This document shows, piece by piece, positions 1 through 8,204 of a stretch of DNA of 25,060 bases. The stretch lies in contig NZ_JAHACR010000028.1 of assembly GCF_018375725.1 (NCBI RefSeq), forward strand, positions 1-25,060, read 5' to 3'. This DNA comes from Burkholderia sp. (GTDB lineage Bacteria > Pseudomonadota > Gammaproteobacteria > Burkholderiales > Burkholderiaceae). A model generated the notes under the pieces. It was not told the DNA's origin. It worked only from the letters and a program-made list of their open reading frames with translations, and made no database searches. Numbering within the stretch: position 1 is the stretch's first letter; each line of letters begins with the position of its first letter. The position numbers and the translations under genes were made by a program.

Positions 1-615
1 GTCGTCGCTGGTCGCGCGAATCGTCGCCTGCATGCCGGTATCGACGACGCCCGGCGCGACGCTGCAGATGCGCAGCGCGCGATTGGCATCGAGCGCGACC
101 GCGCGCGCATGATGATCGAGCGCTGCCTTGGTCGCGCAATAGATGCTCCAGCCCGGATACGCATTGCGTGCCGCGCCGCTCGACAGGTGCACGATGCGGC
201 ATTCGGCTGCGTCGGGCGTGACTTTCGCCGTTGCGCTCGACAGCATCAGCGGCGTCGCGACATTCAGGCCGACGGCGCGTGCGACCGTTGCCGTGTCCTG
301 CGTGTCGAGCGGGCCGATCGGCTCGACGGTGCCGGCGTTGTTGATCAGCAGCACGCAGGATGCGCCATCGACGAAGCGGCGCAGCGTATCGCCGGCCAGC
401 CACGCTTCGACGCGCGCCGGCTCCGACAGGTCGAGTTCGACTTCGGTGAATCGGCTGCCGCCTTGCTCGCCGAGCGACGGATGCCGGCGGCGCGAGAGGC
501 CGAGCACGGTGACGCCGCGCTGCAGCAGCTGCTCGACAAGCGCTGCGCCCAGGCCGCGTGTGTGTCCGGTGACGATGGCGCGAATGTCGGGCGAGGGGGA
601 GGCGGTGGTGACCAT
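1..615 (-). CDS. SDR family NAD(P)-dependent oxidoreductase (3' end outside window)
   Basis: The first 205 codons of a short-chain dehydrogenase/reductase read from the ATG at 615 down to base 1 without a stop, so the C-terminus lies outside. The Rossmann-fold dinucleotide motif TGHTRGLG is at residues 16-23, the structural NNAG at 92-95, the catalytic serine in the LSSG stretch near 145, and the active-site Tyr159 and Lys163 in YCATK. These make it a classical SDR that should use NAD(P)H in the cytoplasm; the substrate cannot be read from the sequence. No good Shine-Dalgarno precedes the ATG, but the protein starts just before the expected first beta strand, so the start fits. It is transcribed away from yceH and has no visible functional link to it. 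Confidence 0.88.
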   Translation of the reverse strand, partial: MVTTASPSPDIRAIVTGHTRGLGAALVEQLLQRGVTVLGLSRRRHPSLGEQGGSRFTEVELDLSEPARVEAWLAGDTLRRFVDGASCVLLINNAGTVEPIGPLDTQDTATVARAVGLNVATPLMLSSATAKVTPDAAECRIVHLSSGAARNAYPGWSIYCATKAALDHHARAVALDANRALRICSVAPGVVDTGMQATIRATSDD

Positions 616-970
616 ATCGATGAGAAATCTGAAGGAGATTGAGCGACGGCGGCGATCGCATCGCGGCAGGCGGCATACGCGATAGACAACACGCCCGATG
701 GGCGGTCGCGCGACTGGCGCATCGGGCGGCATCCGGCGCTGCGCTGCATGCGGCCGGCAACGCGATACGCGCTAGTGTATTCGATGCGGCGCAGGCGTGG
801 CGCCGGGCCTGCGTGCCGCGAAAACGCCGGATTGATCCGGATTCAATTCCGGTGGGCATGCGCGTCATCGTCCGTGCCGCTGCGGCTATCATATGGCTCA
901 CCCCGCCGGAACCGTCCGGCGGGGCCGCGATCCGCGTCCATCCACACGCAGCACGTAGCGATACCGCCTC
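616..970. other. Divergent intergenic region between the SDR gene and yceH
   Basis: 355 bases with no convincing gene. It must hold the start signals of both flanking genes. The clearest structure is the perfect hairpin at 901-924. An AT-richer stretch near 832-850 contains a small dyad of CCGGA/TCCGG arms. TATCAT at 887-892 could be a -10 for yceH, but no matching -35 is evident. Confidence 0.5.
901..924 (+). other. Perfect 10-bp GC hairpin in the yceH leader
   Basis: CCCCGCCGGA and TCCGGCGGGG pair perfectly around the 4-base loop ACCG. The hairpin ends 46 bases before the yceH ATG and has no following T-run, so it is not a typical intrinsic terminator. It could stabilise or attenuate the yceH leader, or be a protein-binding dyad. 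Confidence 0.5.
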
Positions 971-1678
971 ATGAATACCACCCCGGACACTCCATCGCCC
1001 CGCGCACTCCGCGACCTGACACCGCTCGAAGCGCGCATCCTCGGCGTGCTGGTCGAGAAGCAGCACACCGTGCCGGATACGTATCCGCTGTCGCTCAATG
1101 CGCTGACGGCCGGCTGCAACCAGAAAACCGCACGTTCGCCAGTGATGAGCGTGAGCGAGGACGAGGTGACGACGGCGATCGACGGGCTGAAGCATCTGAG
1201 CCTCGTGATGGAAGGCAGCAGCAGCCGCGTGCCGCGCTTCGAGCACAACATGAACCGCGTGCTCGGCATCCCGAGTCAGGCAGCCGCGCTGCTGACGATC
1301 CTGCTGCTGCGCGGCCCGCAGACCGCCGCGGAGTTGCGCTTGAACAGTGCGCGCCTGCATGGCTTTGCCGACATCTCGTCGGTCGAGGCATTCCTGGAGG
1401 AACTCGCGACGCGCAATCCGGCGCTCGTCGTCAAGCTGCCGCGCTCGCCCGGCGAGCGGGAAAGCCGCTGGACGCACCTGATGTGCGGCGATGCGGGCGT
1501 GAGCGATATGGCCGGACGCGACGACACGGCGCCGGAATCCGTTCCGCCGTCGGAGTTCGAAGCGCTGAAAGCCGAGCAGAAACGGCAGGCCGAAGAATTG
1601 ACTCGCCTTCGCGCGCTGGTGGAGCGCATGGCTGGCGAGTTGGGGATTGCCGTCGATCAGGACGCGCGCGAGCCCTGA
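971..1678 (+). CDS. yceH: YceH family protein (UPF0502/DUF480)
   Basis: A 235-residue protein with the family's N-terminal signature LTPLEARILGVLVEKQ (about residues 16-31) followed by PDTYPLSLNALTAGCNQK, typical of YceH. The family has tandem winged-helix domains and usually 210-230 residues, so this copy is full length. The C-terminal 40 residues (FEALKAEQKRQAEELTRLRA and onward) are charged and predicted to form a coiled coil. The fold suggests nucleic-acid or protein binding, but the family's biochemical role is not settled. The ATG at 971 lacks a strong Shine-Dalgarno. It lies 106 bases upstream of the DAHP synthase gene on the same strand and could be co-transcribed with it. Confidence 0.92.
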   Translation: MNTTPDTPSPRALRDLTPLEARILGVLVEKQHTVPDTYPLSLNALTAGCNQKTARSPVMSVSEDEVTTAIDGLKHLSLVMEGSSSRVPRFEHNMNRVLGIPSQAAALLTILLLRGPQTAAELRLNSARLHGFADISSVEAFLEELATRNPALVVKLPRSPGERESRWTHLMCGDAGVSDMAGRDDTAPESVPPSEFEALKAEQKRQAEELTRLRALVERMAGELGIAVDQDAREP

Positions 1679-1784
1679 ACGCAGGCTGCGGCGGCGTCGC
1701 CGGACGGCCGGGCATGTTTCGCGTCCCGGGCGTCCTCGCGGCCGATGCCATAATCCTCTGACCCGAAGTCCCCCGGAGATCACC

Positions 1785-2915
1785 ATGAAAAACCTCGACA
1801 ATCCGTCGCACGATCGCGAGGTAGGCATTGCCGACGCGACGCAGGACACCACGCGCATCGACGATACCCGCATCGGCGCGGTCCGGCCGCTCATTTCCCC
1901 GGCGCTGCTCCAGGACGAGCTGCCGGTGCCGGCCGGCACCCAGACGCTCGTCGAATCGACCCGCACGGCGATCGGCAATATCCTGCACGGCCGCGACGAC
2001 CGGCTGCTGGTCGTCGTCGGCCCGTGCTCGATCCACGATCACGGCCAGGCGCTCGACTACGCGCATCGCCTCAAGGCCGCGGCCGATGCCCTGAAGGACG
2101 ACCTGCTGATCGTGATGCGCGTCTATTTCGAGAAGCCGCGCACGACGGTCGGCTGGAAGGGATACATCAACGATCCGCGGCTCGACGGCAGCTTCCGCAT
2201 CAACGAGGGTCTGCGTGCCGCACGGCAGCTGCTGCTCGACATCAACGCGCTCGGCCTGCCCGCCGCGACCGAATTCCTCGATCTGCTGAGCCCGCAATAC
2301 ATCGCGGACCTGATCACGTGGGGCGCGATCGGCGCACGCACGACGGAAAGCCAGAGCCACCGGCAGCTTGCGTCGGGCCTGAGTTGCCCGATCGGATTCA
2401 AGAACGGCACCGACGGCAGCGTGCAGGTCGCGTCGGACGCGATCATCGCGGCGCGCGCGAGCCATGCGTTCATGGGCATGACCAAGATGGGCATGGCCGC
2501 GATCTTCGAGACGCGCGGCAACGAAGACGCGCACGTGATCCTGCGCGGCGGCAAGAGCGGCCCGAACTACGACAGCGAGCGCATCGAGGCGAGCTGCGAG
2601 GTGCTGCGCAAGGCGGGCCTGCGCGAACAGGTGATGGTCGACTGCTCGCACGCCAATTCGAACAAGTCGCACGATCGTCAGGTCGACGTTGCGCAGGATC
2701 TCGCGCGGCAGCTGTCGCAAGGCGAGCACCGGATTGTCGGCGTGATGGTCGAGAGCAACCTCGAAGCCGGGCGTCAGGATCTGAAGCCGGGCGTGCCGCT
2801 GAAGTACGGCGTGTCGATTACCGACGCCTGCCTCAGCTGGACGCAGACCGAGCCCGTGCTCGACATGCTCGCGGAAGCCGTGCGCCATCGGCGCGTGTAT
2901 TCGCGCAATGCCTGA
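1785..2915 (+). CDS. aroG: 3-deoxy-7-phosphoheptulonate synthase (class I DAHP synthase)
   Basis: A 376-residue class I DAHP synthase. It condenses phosphoenolpyruvate with erythrose 4-phosphate, the first committed step of the shikimate pathway. Visible signatures are VVVGPCSIHD with metal-ligand Cys81, RVYFEKPRTTVGWKG, GARTTESQSHRQLASGLSCP, GFKNGTDGS, the VDCSHANSNK metal/substrate loop and GVMVESN. The start is the ATG at 1785, preceded by CCGGAG with good spacing; the frame stays open further upstream, but those codons overlap the end of yceH and have no ribosome site. The enzyme resembles the E. coli AroF/AroG/AroH type with a slightly long N-terminus. The feedback amino acid (Phe, Tyr or Trp) cannot be assigned safely, so the symbol is by similarity only. 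Confidence 0.95.
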   Translation: MKNLDNPSHDREVGIADATQDTTRIDDTRIGAVRPLISPALLQDELPVPAGTQTLVESTRTAIGNILHGRDDRLLVVVGPCSIHDHGQALDYAHRLKAAADALKDDLLIVMRVYFEKPRTTVGWKGYINDPRLDGSFRINEGLRAARQLLLDINALGLPAATEFLDLLSPQYIADLITWGAIGARTTESQSHRQLASGLSCPIGFKNGTDGSVQVASDAIIAARASHAFMGMTKMGMAAIFETRGNEDAHVILRGGKSGPNYDSERIEASCEVLRKAGLREQVMVDCSHANSNKSHDRQVDVAQDLARQLSQGEHRIVGVMVESNLEAGRQDLKPGVPLKYGVSITDACLSWTQTEPVLDMLAEAVRHRRVYSRNA

Positions 2916-3452
2916 GCGACGGCGGCGCGGCGCGCGATGCGTCGGCCGGCATTGACCGTGCGATCCCCGGCCGGGCGAGCCTGATACCGGCAACAGGCTC
3001 GCATCGTTCGGGGCGGCGATGAGCGCCGGGCAATATGTCGCAGGCGCGTTGTTCATCGCGCGGGACGTCTTCGCCATTGCCGGGCACTAAGGGAAAATAC
3101 CGGGCGCATGCGATCGTGAGGCCGCGCCGGCCGTTATGCCGACTAGGCGAACGCGCTGCGGCCCGCGTGGCGCGGCCTTGTGCATCCGCTTTTCCATCTC
3201 GCGGTTCCCGCTGAAACCTCCGTCTATCTACGTAATTTTACGTAGCACGGTGTACGTAATTGTCCGCTTGTCCGTGCCGCCCCGAACGGGGAATACTACG
3301 CCCGTTTGTGTCGCCCTTTGCCAGGACGATGCCAGACGCATTGCTGTCACGGGAGCGCGGTGGCCCAGCCGCGCGATGTCAATAAATAAACTGCTTTGCA
3401 TGGGACCTGAGCCAGCGCGCATGCGCCAGCCCCGGTCGACACAGGAGACGCC
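2916..3452. other. Intergenic region upstream of cstA
   Basis: 537 bases without a believable gene. It contains an 8-bp hairpin (CGAGCCTG at 2976-2983 with CAGGCTCG at 2994-3001) just after the DAHP synthase gene, without a T-run. A wide inverted repeat AGGCCGCGCC/GGCGCGGCCT lies at 3119-3128 and 3169-3178. An AT-rich operator-like cluster lies at 3228-3261. A short AT-rich run at 3379-3391 is closer to cstA, but I cannot fit a -35 to it. Confidence 0.5.
3228..3261. promoter_or_regulatory. Triple TACGTAA operator-like cluster upstream of cstA
   Basis: CTACGTAA and TTACGTAG form a perfect 8-bp inverted repeat with a TT centre (3228-3245). A third copy, TACGTAATT, follows at 3253-3261. The cluster is a markedly AT-rich patch in GC-rich surroundings, about 190 bases before the cstA start. 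It looks like a transcription factor site. I cannot name the factor. Confidence 0.5.
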
Positions 3453-5531
3453 ATGAATCGGGCTTCCAGTTATCTGATCTGGATCGCGGTTGCGCTGCTC
3501 GGCGCGTTCGCGTTCGGCACGATCGCGCTCGCGCACGGCGAGCGGGTCAGCGCCCTTTGGATCGTGATCGCCGCAGTCTGCGTGTATCTGATCGCGTATC
3601 GCTTCTACAGCCGCTTTATCGCCAGCAAGGTCATGCAGCTCGACGGGCTGCGGATGACGCCTGCCGTCCGGCACAACGACGGTCTCGACTATGTGCCGAC
3701 CAACAAGTACGTGCTGTTCGGCCATCACTTCGCCGCGATCGCCGGCGCAGGGCCGCTCGTCGGCCCGGTGCTCGCCGCGCAGATGGGCTACACGCCCGGC
3801 ATGCTGTGGATCCTGGCGGGCGTCGTGTTCGCGGGCGCCGTGCAGGACTTCATGGTGCTGTTCATCTCGACGCGCCGTGACGGCCGCTCGCTCGGCGATC
3901 TCGTCAAGATGGAACTCGGCACCGTGCCCGGCGTGATCGCGCTGTTCGGCGCGTTCCTGATCATGGTGATCATTCTGGCGGTGCTCGCACTGATCGTCGT
4001 GAAGGCGCTGACGAACTCGCCCTGGGGCACGTTCACCGTCGCGGCGACGATTCCGATCGCGCTGTTCATGGGCGTCTACACGCGCTATATCCGTCCGGGC
4101 CGCATTGGCGAAGTGTCGATCATCGGCTTCGTGGGCCTGATGGCGTCGATCGCGTTCGGCCAGGTCGTGCACGATTCGCCGACGATCGCCGCGTGGTTCA
4201 CGTTCAGCGGCACGCAGCTCACGTGGATCCTGATCGGCTACGGCTTCGTCGCATCGGTGCTGCCGGTATGGCTGCTGCTCGCGCCGCGCGACTACCTGTC
4301 GACGTTCCTCAAGATCGGCACCATCGTCGGTCTCGCGATCGGCATTCTGATCGTCGCGCCGGAACTGAAGATGCCCGCGCTGACGAAGTTCGTCGACGGC
4401 ACCGGCCCGGTGTGGTCGGGCAACCTGTTCCCGTTCCTCTTCATCACGATCGCGTGCGGCGCCGTGTCGGGCTTCCACGCGCTGATCTCGTCGGGCACGA
4501 CGCCGAAGCTGCTCGATAACGAAATCAACGCGCGCTTCATCGGTTACGGCGCGATGCTGATGGAATCGTTCGTCGCGATCATGGCGCTCGTTGCAGCATG
4601 CGTGATCGAGCCGGGCATCTACTTCGCGATGAACGCACCGGCCGCCGTGCTCGGCACGACGCCGGACGCGGTTGCGCACACCGTCACGCAATGGGGCTTC
4701 GTGCTGACGCCGGACATGCTGACGCAGACCGCGAAGGCGGTGGGCGAATCGACGATCGTCGCGCGCGCGGGCTGCGCACCGACGCTGGCGGTCGGCATGG
4801 CGCACATCCTGCACCAGGTGATCGGCGGCGAAGCGATGATGGCGTTCTGGTATCACTTCGCGATTCTGTTCGAGGCGCTGTTCATCCTGACCGCTGTCGA
4901 TGCGGGCACGCGCGCAGGCCGCTTCATGCTGCAGGATCTGCTCGGCACGTTCCATCCGGCGCTCAAGCGCACCGAATCGCTGCCGGCGAACCTGATCGCG
5001 ACGGCGCTGTGCGTCGCTGCGTGGGGCTACTTCCTGTATCAAGGCGTCGTCGATCCGCTCGGCGGCATCAACACGCTCTGGCCGCTGTTCGGCATCTCGA
5101 ACCAGATGCTTGCCGCCATTGCGCTGGTGCTGGGCACCGTCGTGCTGTTCAAGATGAAGCGCGAGCGTTTTGCGTGGGTGACGATGGTGCCGACCGCGTG
5201 GCTGCTGATCTGTACGCTGACGGCGGGCTGGCAGAAGGTCTTCGACGCGAATCCGAAGGTCAGCTTCATGGCCCACGCGGCGAAGCTTCAGGCAGCCGTC
5301 GATGCGGGCAAGGTGCTGGCGCCGGCGAAATCGATCGCGCAGATGAAGCGGATCATCTTCAACGACTACATCGATGCCGCGCTCGCGGGGCTGTTCATCT
5401 TCGTCGTGTTGAGCATCACGATCTATGGCGTGCTGGCCGTGATGCGCGCACGCCGCGAGTCGAAGCCGACCGTGCGCGAGACGCCTTACGAGGCGACGCC
5501 GGCCGCGCAGGCGCTCGGCAGCGGACGTTGA
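3453..5531 (+). CDS. cstA: Carbon starvation protein CstA/BtsT family transporter
   Basis: A 692-residue polytopic inner-membrane protein of the CstA family. E. coli members (CstA, BtsT) import pyruvate and have been linked to peptide use. Conserved blocks include DYVPTNKYVLFGHHFAAIAG, GPLVGPVLAAQMGY, RDGRSLGDLVK, FHALISSGTTPKLL and GGINTLWPLFGISNQMLAA. Many hydrophobic segments span the chain, with a soluble insert near residues 590-640 before the last helix. The length matches the family. The ATG at 3453 has AGGAG five bases upstream. It is followed after 12 bases by ybdD, the usual partner. The TACGTAA cluster upstream is the only regulatory candidate seen. Confidence 0.95.
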   Translation: MNRASSYLIWIAVALLGAFAFGTIALAHGERVSALWIVIAAVCVYLIAYRFYSRFIASKVMQLDGLRMTPAVRHNDGLDYVPTNKYVLFGHHFAAIAGAGPLVGPVLAAQMGYTPGMLWILAGVVFAGAVQDFMVLFISTRRDGRSLGDLVKMELGTVPGVIALFGAFLIMVIILAVLALIVVKALTNSPWGTFTVAATIPIALFMGVYTRYIRPGRIGEVSIIGFVGLMASIAFGQVVHDSPTIAAWFTFSGTQLTWILIGYGFVASVLPVWLLLAPRDYLSTFLKIGTIVGLAIGILIVAPELKMPALTKFVDGTGPVWSGNLFPFLFITIACGAVSGFHALISSGTTPKLLDNEINARFIGYGAMLMESFVAIMALVAACVIEPGIYFAMNAPAAVLGTTPDAVAHTVTQWGFVLTPDMLTQTAKAVGESTIVARAGCAPTLAVGMAHILHQVIGGEAMMAFWYHFAILFEALFILTAVDAGTRAGRFMLQDLLGTFHPALKRTESLPANLIATALCVAAWGYFLYQGVVDPLGGINTLWPLFGISNQMLAAIALVLGTVVLFKMKRERFAWVTMVPTAWLLICTLTAGWQKVFDANPKVSFMAHAAKLQAAVDAGKVLAPAKSIAQMKRIIFNDYIDAALAGLFIFVVLSITIYGVLAVMRARRESKPTVRETPYEATPAAQALGSGR

Positions 5532-5543
5532 CGGGAGGCCGCG

Positions 5544-5750
5544 ATGTTTACCGATCTCGGTAGTGAGCTGCGCAGCGCAGGACGCTATCTCGGGCAGGCA
5601 CTGCGGCTGATGGTCGGTCTGCCCGACTACGAGACCTACGTCGCGCATATGCGCGAGACGCACCCGGATCGCGAGCCGATGACGTACGAGGCTTTTTTCC
5701 GGGAACGTCAGAATGCGCGATATGGATCCGGGGCGGGGAAGTGTTGTTGA
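5544..5750 (+). CDS. ybdD: YbdD/YjiX family small protein
   Basis: A 68-residue soluble protein with the hallmarks of the YbdD/YjiX (DUF466) family: MVGLPDYETYVAHM, then HPD..PMTYEAFFRERQNARYG, and a C-terminal Cys pair. Members are almost always encoded just after a cstA-family transporter and are thought to assist it; the mechanism is not established. GGGAGG lies shortly before the ATG, and the gap from cstA is 12 bases, so the two are one operon. The operon ends at the terminator at 5783-5814. Confidence 0.93.
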   Translation: MFTDLGSELRSAGRYLGQALRLMVGLPDYETYVAHMRETHPDREPMTYEAFFRERQNARYGSGAGKCC

Positions 5751-5782
5751 GCTGGATCGCCCGGGATTGAGAGCAGGACAGG

Positions 5783-5814
5783 AAGGCGCCGTGATGAGAG
5801 TCACGGCGCCTTTT
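5783..5814 (+). terminator. Intrinsic terminator of the cstA-ybdD operon
   Basis: AAGGCGCCGTGA (5783-5794) pairs perfectly with TCACGGCGCCTT (5801-5812) around the loop TGAGAG, and four T residues end the structure. This is a strong rho-independent terminator 33 bases after the ybdD stop. Confidence 0.9.
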
Positions 5815-6042
5815 CATTGGTGCGATCCGTCAGGAAGCGGAGCGACGCCACTGCACGCACGGCTGCATCGATGATGCCGGGCCGACCGACGTTTCGAAAG
5901 CCCTTGACGTTCGACTTCACGCCGTGACGGCATGGCTGACCGACAGGGACCGCCAGATGCGGCTGGCGACGACTGCGCGCACCGACCAGATCGATCCGGC
6001 AACGCGCCGGCACGGTCGATCCGGAACAGCAGGCAGGCCGTC
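5815..6042. other. Spacer between the cstA operon and the MerR gene
   Basis: No gene recognised. Open frames here lack homology that I can see and have no ribosome site. It may be the left boundary of the accessory cluster that follows, or eroded coding sequence. Confidence 0.4.
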
Positions 6043-6525
6043 CTAACCGCGCTTGGCCGATCGGCGCCGCTTTGCCATGCGCAGGGTCGCGACGTCGCCG
6101 GCCGCCAGGTTTGGCGGTTGCAGGTCGCCTGAGCGCATCCGCGAGAGCACCCGCTTCGCGTTGGTGGCGCAGTCAATATCCTCCGGCTTTGCCTCGATCT
6201 CCGCCAGAAGCGCGACGAGTTGCGCCTTGCTCTGCGCAAGCCGCATCTCCAGCGCCTCGATGTCCTGCACCTTGCTGCGCAGCGTGTCGATCAGCGGGCC
6301 GTGCTGCCACTGTGTCAGGTCGGGCGGCAGCAGCATGCGAATCTCGTCGAGACTGAAACCTGCTTGCTGTGCCGCCGCAATCAGGTCGAGCACCAGCACC
6401 GCCTGAGACGAATAGGTCCGATAGCCGTTCGGCTCGCGCTCGACTTTCAACAGGCCGATGTCTTCATAGAAGCGGATGCGCGACGCTGTCAGGCCCGTGC
6501 GCTCCGCAAGTTCTCCGATTTTCAT
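6043..6525 (-). CDS. MerR family transcriptional regulator, likely regulator of the adjacent cluster
   Basis: A 160-residue MerR-type activator. The N-terminal winged helix-turn-helix is clear (MKIGELAERTGLTASRIRFY, then EDIGLL and NGYRTYS, residues 1-40). A second helical part with AGFSLDEIRMLL (55-66) follows, then a dimerisation coiled coil about residues 82-113. The only cysteine is Cys119 in DIDCATNAK, after the coil; the Cys-rich cluster of SoxR and the mercury ligands of MerR are absent. The frame is open further upstream, but the ATG at 6525 begins the conserved domain and follows GGGAG. MerR proteins bend and untwist promoters with 19-20 bp spacers. Four such promoters lie in this cluster (7746, 7983, 9149, 11457), so this protein is the natural candidate to control them. 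The inducer is unknown; metal chemistry looks less likely than reactive small molecules. Confidence 0.9.
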   Translation of the reverse strand: MKIGELAERTGLTASRIRFYEDIGLLKVEREPNGYRTYSSQAVLVLDLIAAAQQAGFSLDEIRMLLPPDLTQWQHGPLIDTLRSKVQDIEALEMRLAQSKAQLVALLAEIEAKPEDIDCATNAKRVLSRMRSGDLQPPNLAAGDVATLRMAKRRRSAKRG

Positions 6526-6760
6526 GTTTCCCGTGCTCCCGGCCAGATCGCACCCGACCGTCAAATGAGTCGCGACATCGACGTTTCCCCCGTCATTATT
6601 TCGGAGTCGGGCGATCTTTTCGACCCGCTTCGCCACGCGCCGACGGTGGCGGGACGATGAAACGCGCCGCTTAGCCGGAATGGATGCGCGACCCTTCCTT
6701 CGCCTCATGCATATCTCTCGACGTGGCAGCGGTGCCCGATGCGTCGGCATGTCGTCCCGT

Positions 6761-7672
6761 TCATTTTCCGGCAGGATCGAAACCCTTCAACGGGGTGGGC
6801 AGATTCAGGACCACCTGTGCATCCTTGACCACGTCCAGACGAACGACGGTCGACGCGCCAAGCCCGTCCAGCAGCTGGCTCAGCGGGCCGCCATGGCGCA
6901 GCAGGGTCGCGTCCCGCGGGAACAGGCGCTGTGAGAACGACAGCGTGTTGGTCTGGACAGTCGCCTGATGCCATGCTCCGTCGACCAGGTTGATCATGGT
7001 CGTCGTCCCCATATGGGACTGCGGCACGACATGGCGCAGGGCCGGGCGCGGCGCACTCAGGGTCAGATCCGGTGCGCCGCCGGGGCCGGCGATATGGGCG
7101 CTGACATCGGTGCCAATGCTCACGTCGATGTCGGCGCGCCACTTGGGCAGCTGATAGCCGTACACGCCCCGCACCCGCGCGATTTCCGTGGTGACGGGGA
7201 GCGCCAGCACATGCGCGAAGAAATGTCGGCGTCGCATGGAATTGAACAGCTCCAGCGCATGGGATCCTCGCGCGCCCGGCCGACGGATGACCGCCGCGAT
7301 GGAGACCTCGTCGTAGGGATCGTTATCGCAAACGGCATAGGAAAAGAAAGTCAGCGCCACCAGCCCGAAGCCGGGGAACGCGCGAAGCGGCTCGAGCGGC
7401 ATCGGCAGCGTGGCCCGCAGCCGGGACAAAGGCGCGAGAAACAGCAACTGGATATTGCTGGTCCGGTAGTAGAAGTTGGGCGCCCAGGTCGGGCCGACCC
7501 GCGAGGCAACCACCTGCTTCGGTATCCTGCGGAAGTAATCGATATTCCCCGCGGCAGGGTCCCGAGCCACCTCATCGAGGTCGGGGTTCATCCGGAAGCG
7601 GTCGTAGTATCCCCCCGCCGGCACGTCGACCTGGTGTGGTCCGAATTCGACCTGTGTAAAGCGTCTATCCAT
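6761..7672 (-). CDS. Acetoacetate decarboxylase family protein
   Basis: A 303-residue protein with the core pattern of the acetoacetate decarboxylase (ADC) superfamily: YDEVSIAAVIRRP (about 144-156), then FAHVLALPVTTEIARVRG and YGYQLPKWRADI (about 192-203). The Lys in PKW sits where ADC enzymes carry the Schiff-base lysine (PKK in Clostridium ADC), but the Gln-Leu insertion makes the equivalence uncertain. It is longer than classical ADC (about 245 residues), with an extra N-terminal 40 residues. The start is the ATG at 7672, with AAAGG upstream; a longer frame back to 7759 is ruled out because it would run past the predicted transcription start. It is driven by a MerR-type promoter at 7746-7776, about 70 bases upstream. 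The substrate is unknown. Confidence 0.75.
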   Translation of the reverse strand: MDRRFTQVEFGPHQVDVPAGGYYDRFRMNPDLDEVARDPAAGNIDYFRRIPKQVVASRVGPTWAPNFYYRTSNIQLLFLAPLSRLRATLPMPLEPLRAFPGFGLVALTFFSYAVCDNDPYDEVSIAAVIRRPGARGSHALELFNSMRRRHFFAHVLALPVTTEIARVRGVYGYQLPKWRADIDVSIGTDVSAHIAGPGGAPDLTLSAPRPALRHVVPQSHMGTTTMINLVDGAWHQATVQTNTLSFSQRLFPRDATLLRHGGPLSQLLDGLGASTVVRLDVVKDAQVVLNLPTPLKGFDPAGK

Positions 7673-7745
7673 TTCGCTGACCTTTCTCGATGTTCGACCC
7701 GGTATGCAGTGCCCAAGGCACGCCGATATCCAGCCTTCAGCAAGC

Positions 7746-7776
7746 ACTTTAAGGTTCAACTCGACTTGAAGGTCAA
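7746..7776 (-). promoter_or_regulatory. MerR-type promoter of the ADC-family gene
   Basis: Read on the - strand: -35 TTGACC (7776-7771), a 19-base spacer, -10 TAAAGT (7751-7746). The spacer carries the dyad TTCAA-GTCGAG-TTGAA. The overlong spacer with a centred dyad is the hallmark of promoters activated by MerR-family proteins. Confidence 0.75.
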
Positions 7777-7982
7777 GCGTCCGGATGCGGATCGTTCAGG
7801 TCGCGCTTCGCGGTCGGCCGTTCGCGCATTCTCATCGTCCATGGCGGCCAGCGTGCGTCCCGAACGGCGTGTGAGCGCAACCGATGTTTCGATACGCGTA
7901 ACAAGATGTGTGCCAGCGTTTCGCGGGATTCCCGGCCATCGTCGATCCGCCCGCCGAGCTTCATGTGGCACCGGAAAATGTA

Positions 7983-8013
7983 TTGACATTAAAGTTGGCT
8001 TTAAGCCTACAGT
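7983..8013 (+). promoter_or_regulatory. MerR-type promoter of the alpha/beta hydrolase gene
   Basis: -35 TTGACA (7983-7988), a 19-base spacer, -10 TACAGT (8008-8013). The spacer holds the perfect dyad TTAAAG-TTGG-CTTTAA. From the -35 through the dyad it is identical over 22 bases to the promoter at 9149. Confidence 0.8.
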
Positions 8014-8204
8014 GGTTCCCGGCAAAGCCGCGCGATTCGATGGCGCGGTTCGGCAGACCCATGCCGCCGCGCTGTTCGGCTATTCCGCATTGCATCGTGT
8101 TGACCCACCTTGAAAGGAGCCAGACCCGACCGCCGAGCGCCAACCGTAACGATCAGGACGCGTGCCATCGATTGAATGGCTGACATTGCACTGGAGAAGC
8201 GAAC

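Larger units (their letters stand above)
7673..8204. other. Divergent control region of the ADC-family and hydrolase genes
   Basis: 532 bases holding two back-to-back MerR-type promoters (7746-7776 on - and 7983-8013 on +). About 200 bases between them show nothing recognisable. The hydrolase leader, about 185 bases, contains a good Shine-Dalgarno (AAAGGAG near 8111) with no start codon placed after it, perhaps a relic of a lost gene. Confidence 0.6.

Noticed and set aside
1431..3077. A 548-codon minus-strand frame opposite yceH and the DAHP synthase gene
   Set aside because: It lies antisense to two well-recognised genes and has low-complexity Arg/Ala composition with no recognisable domain.
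3228..5804. An 858-codon open frame on the minus strand opposite cstA
   Set aside because: It mirrors the cstA coding frame; its composition is Arg/His/Asp-rich and domain-free, typical of antisense frames in high-GC DNA, and cstA is certain.
5801..6013. A 70-codon minus-strand frame with a natural-looking stretch near its C-terminus
   Set aside because: It runs into the cstA-ybdD terminator and has no ribosome site or family that I recognise; it could be a fossil, but I cannot support it.
7756..8025. An 89-codon minus-strand frame between the divergent MerR-type promoters
   Set aside because: It begins inside one promoter, runs over the other, and shows no domain or ribosome site.
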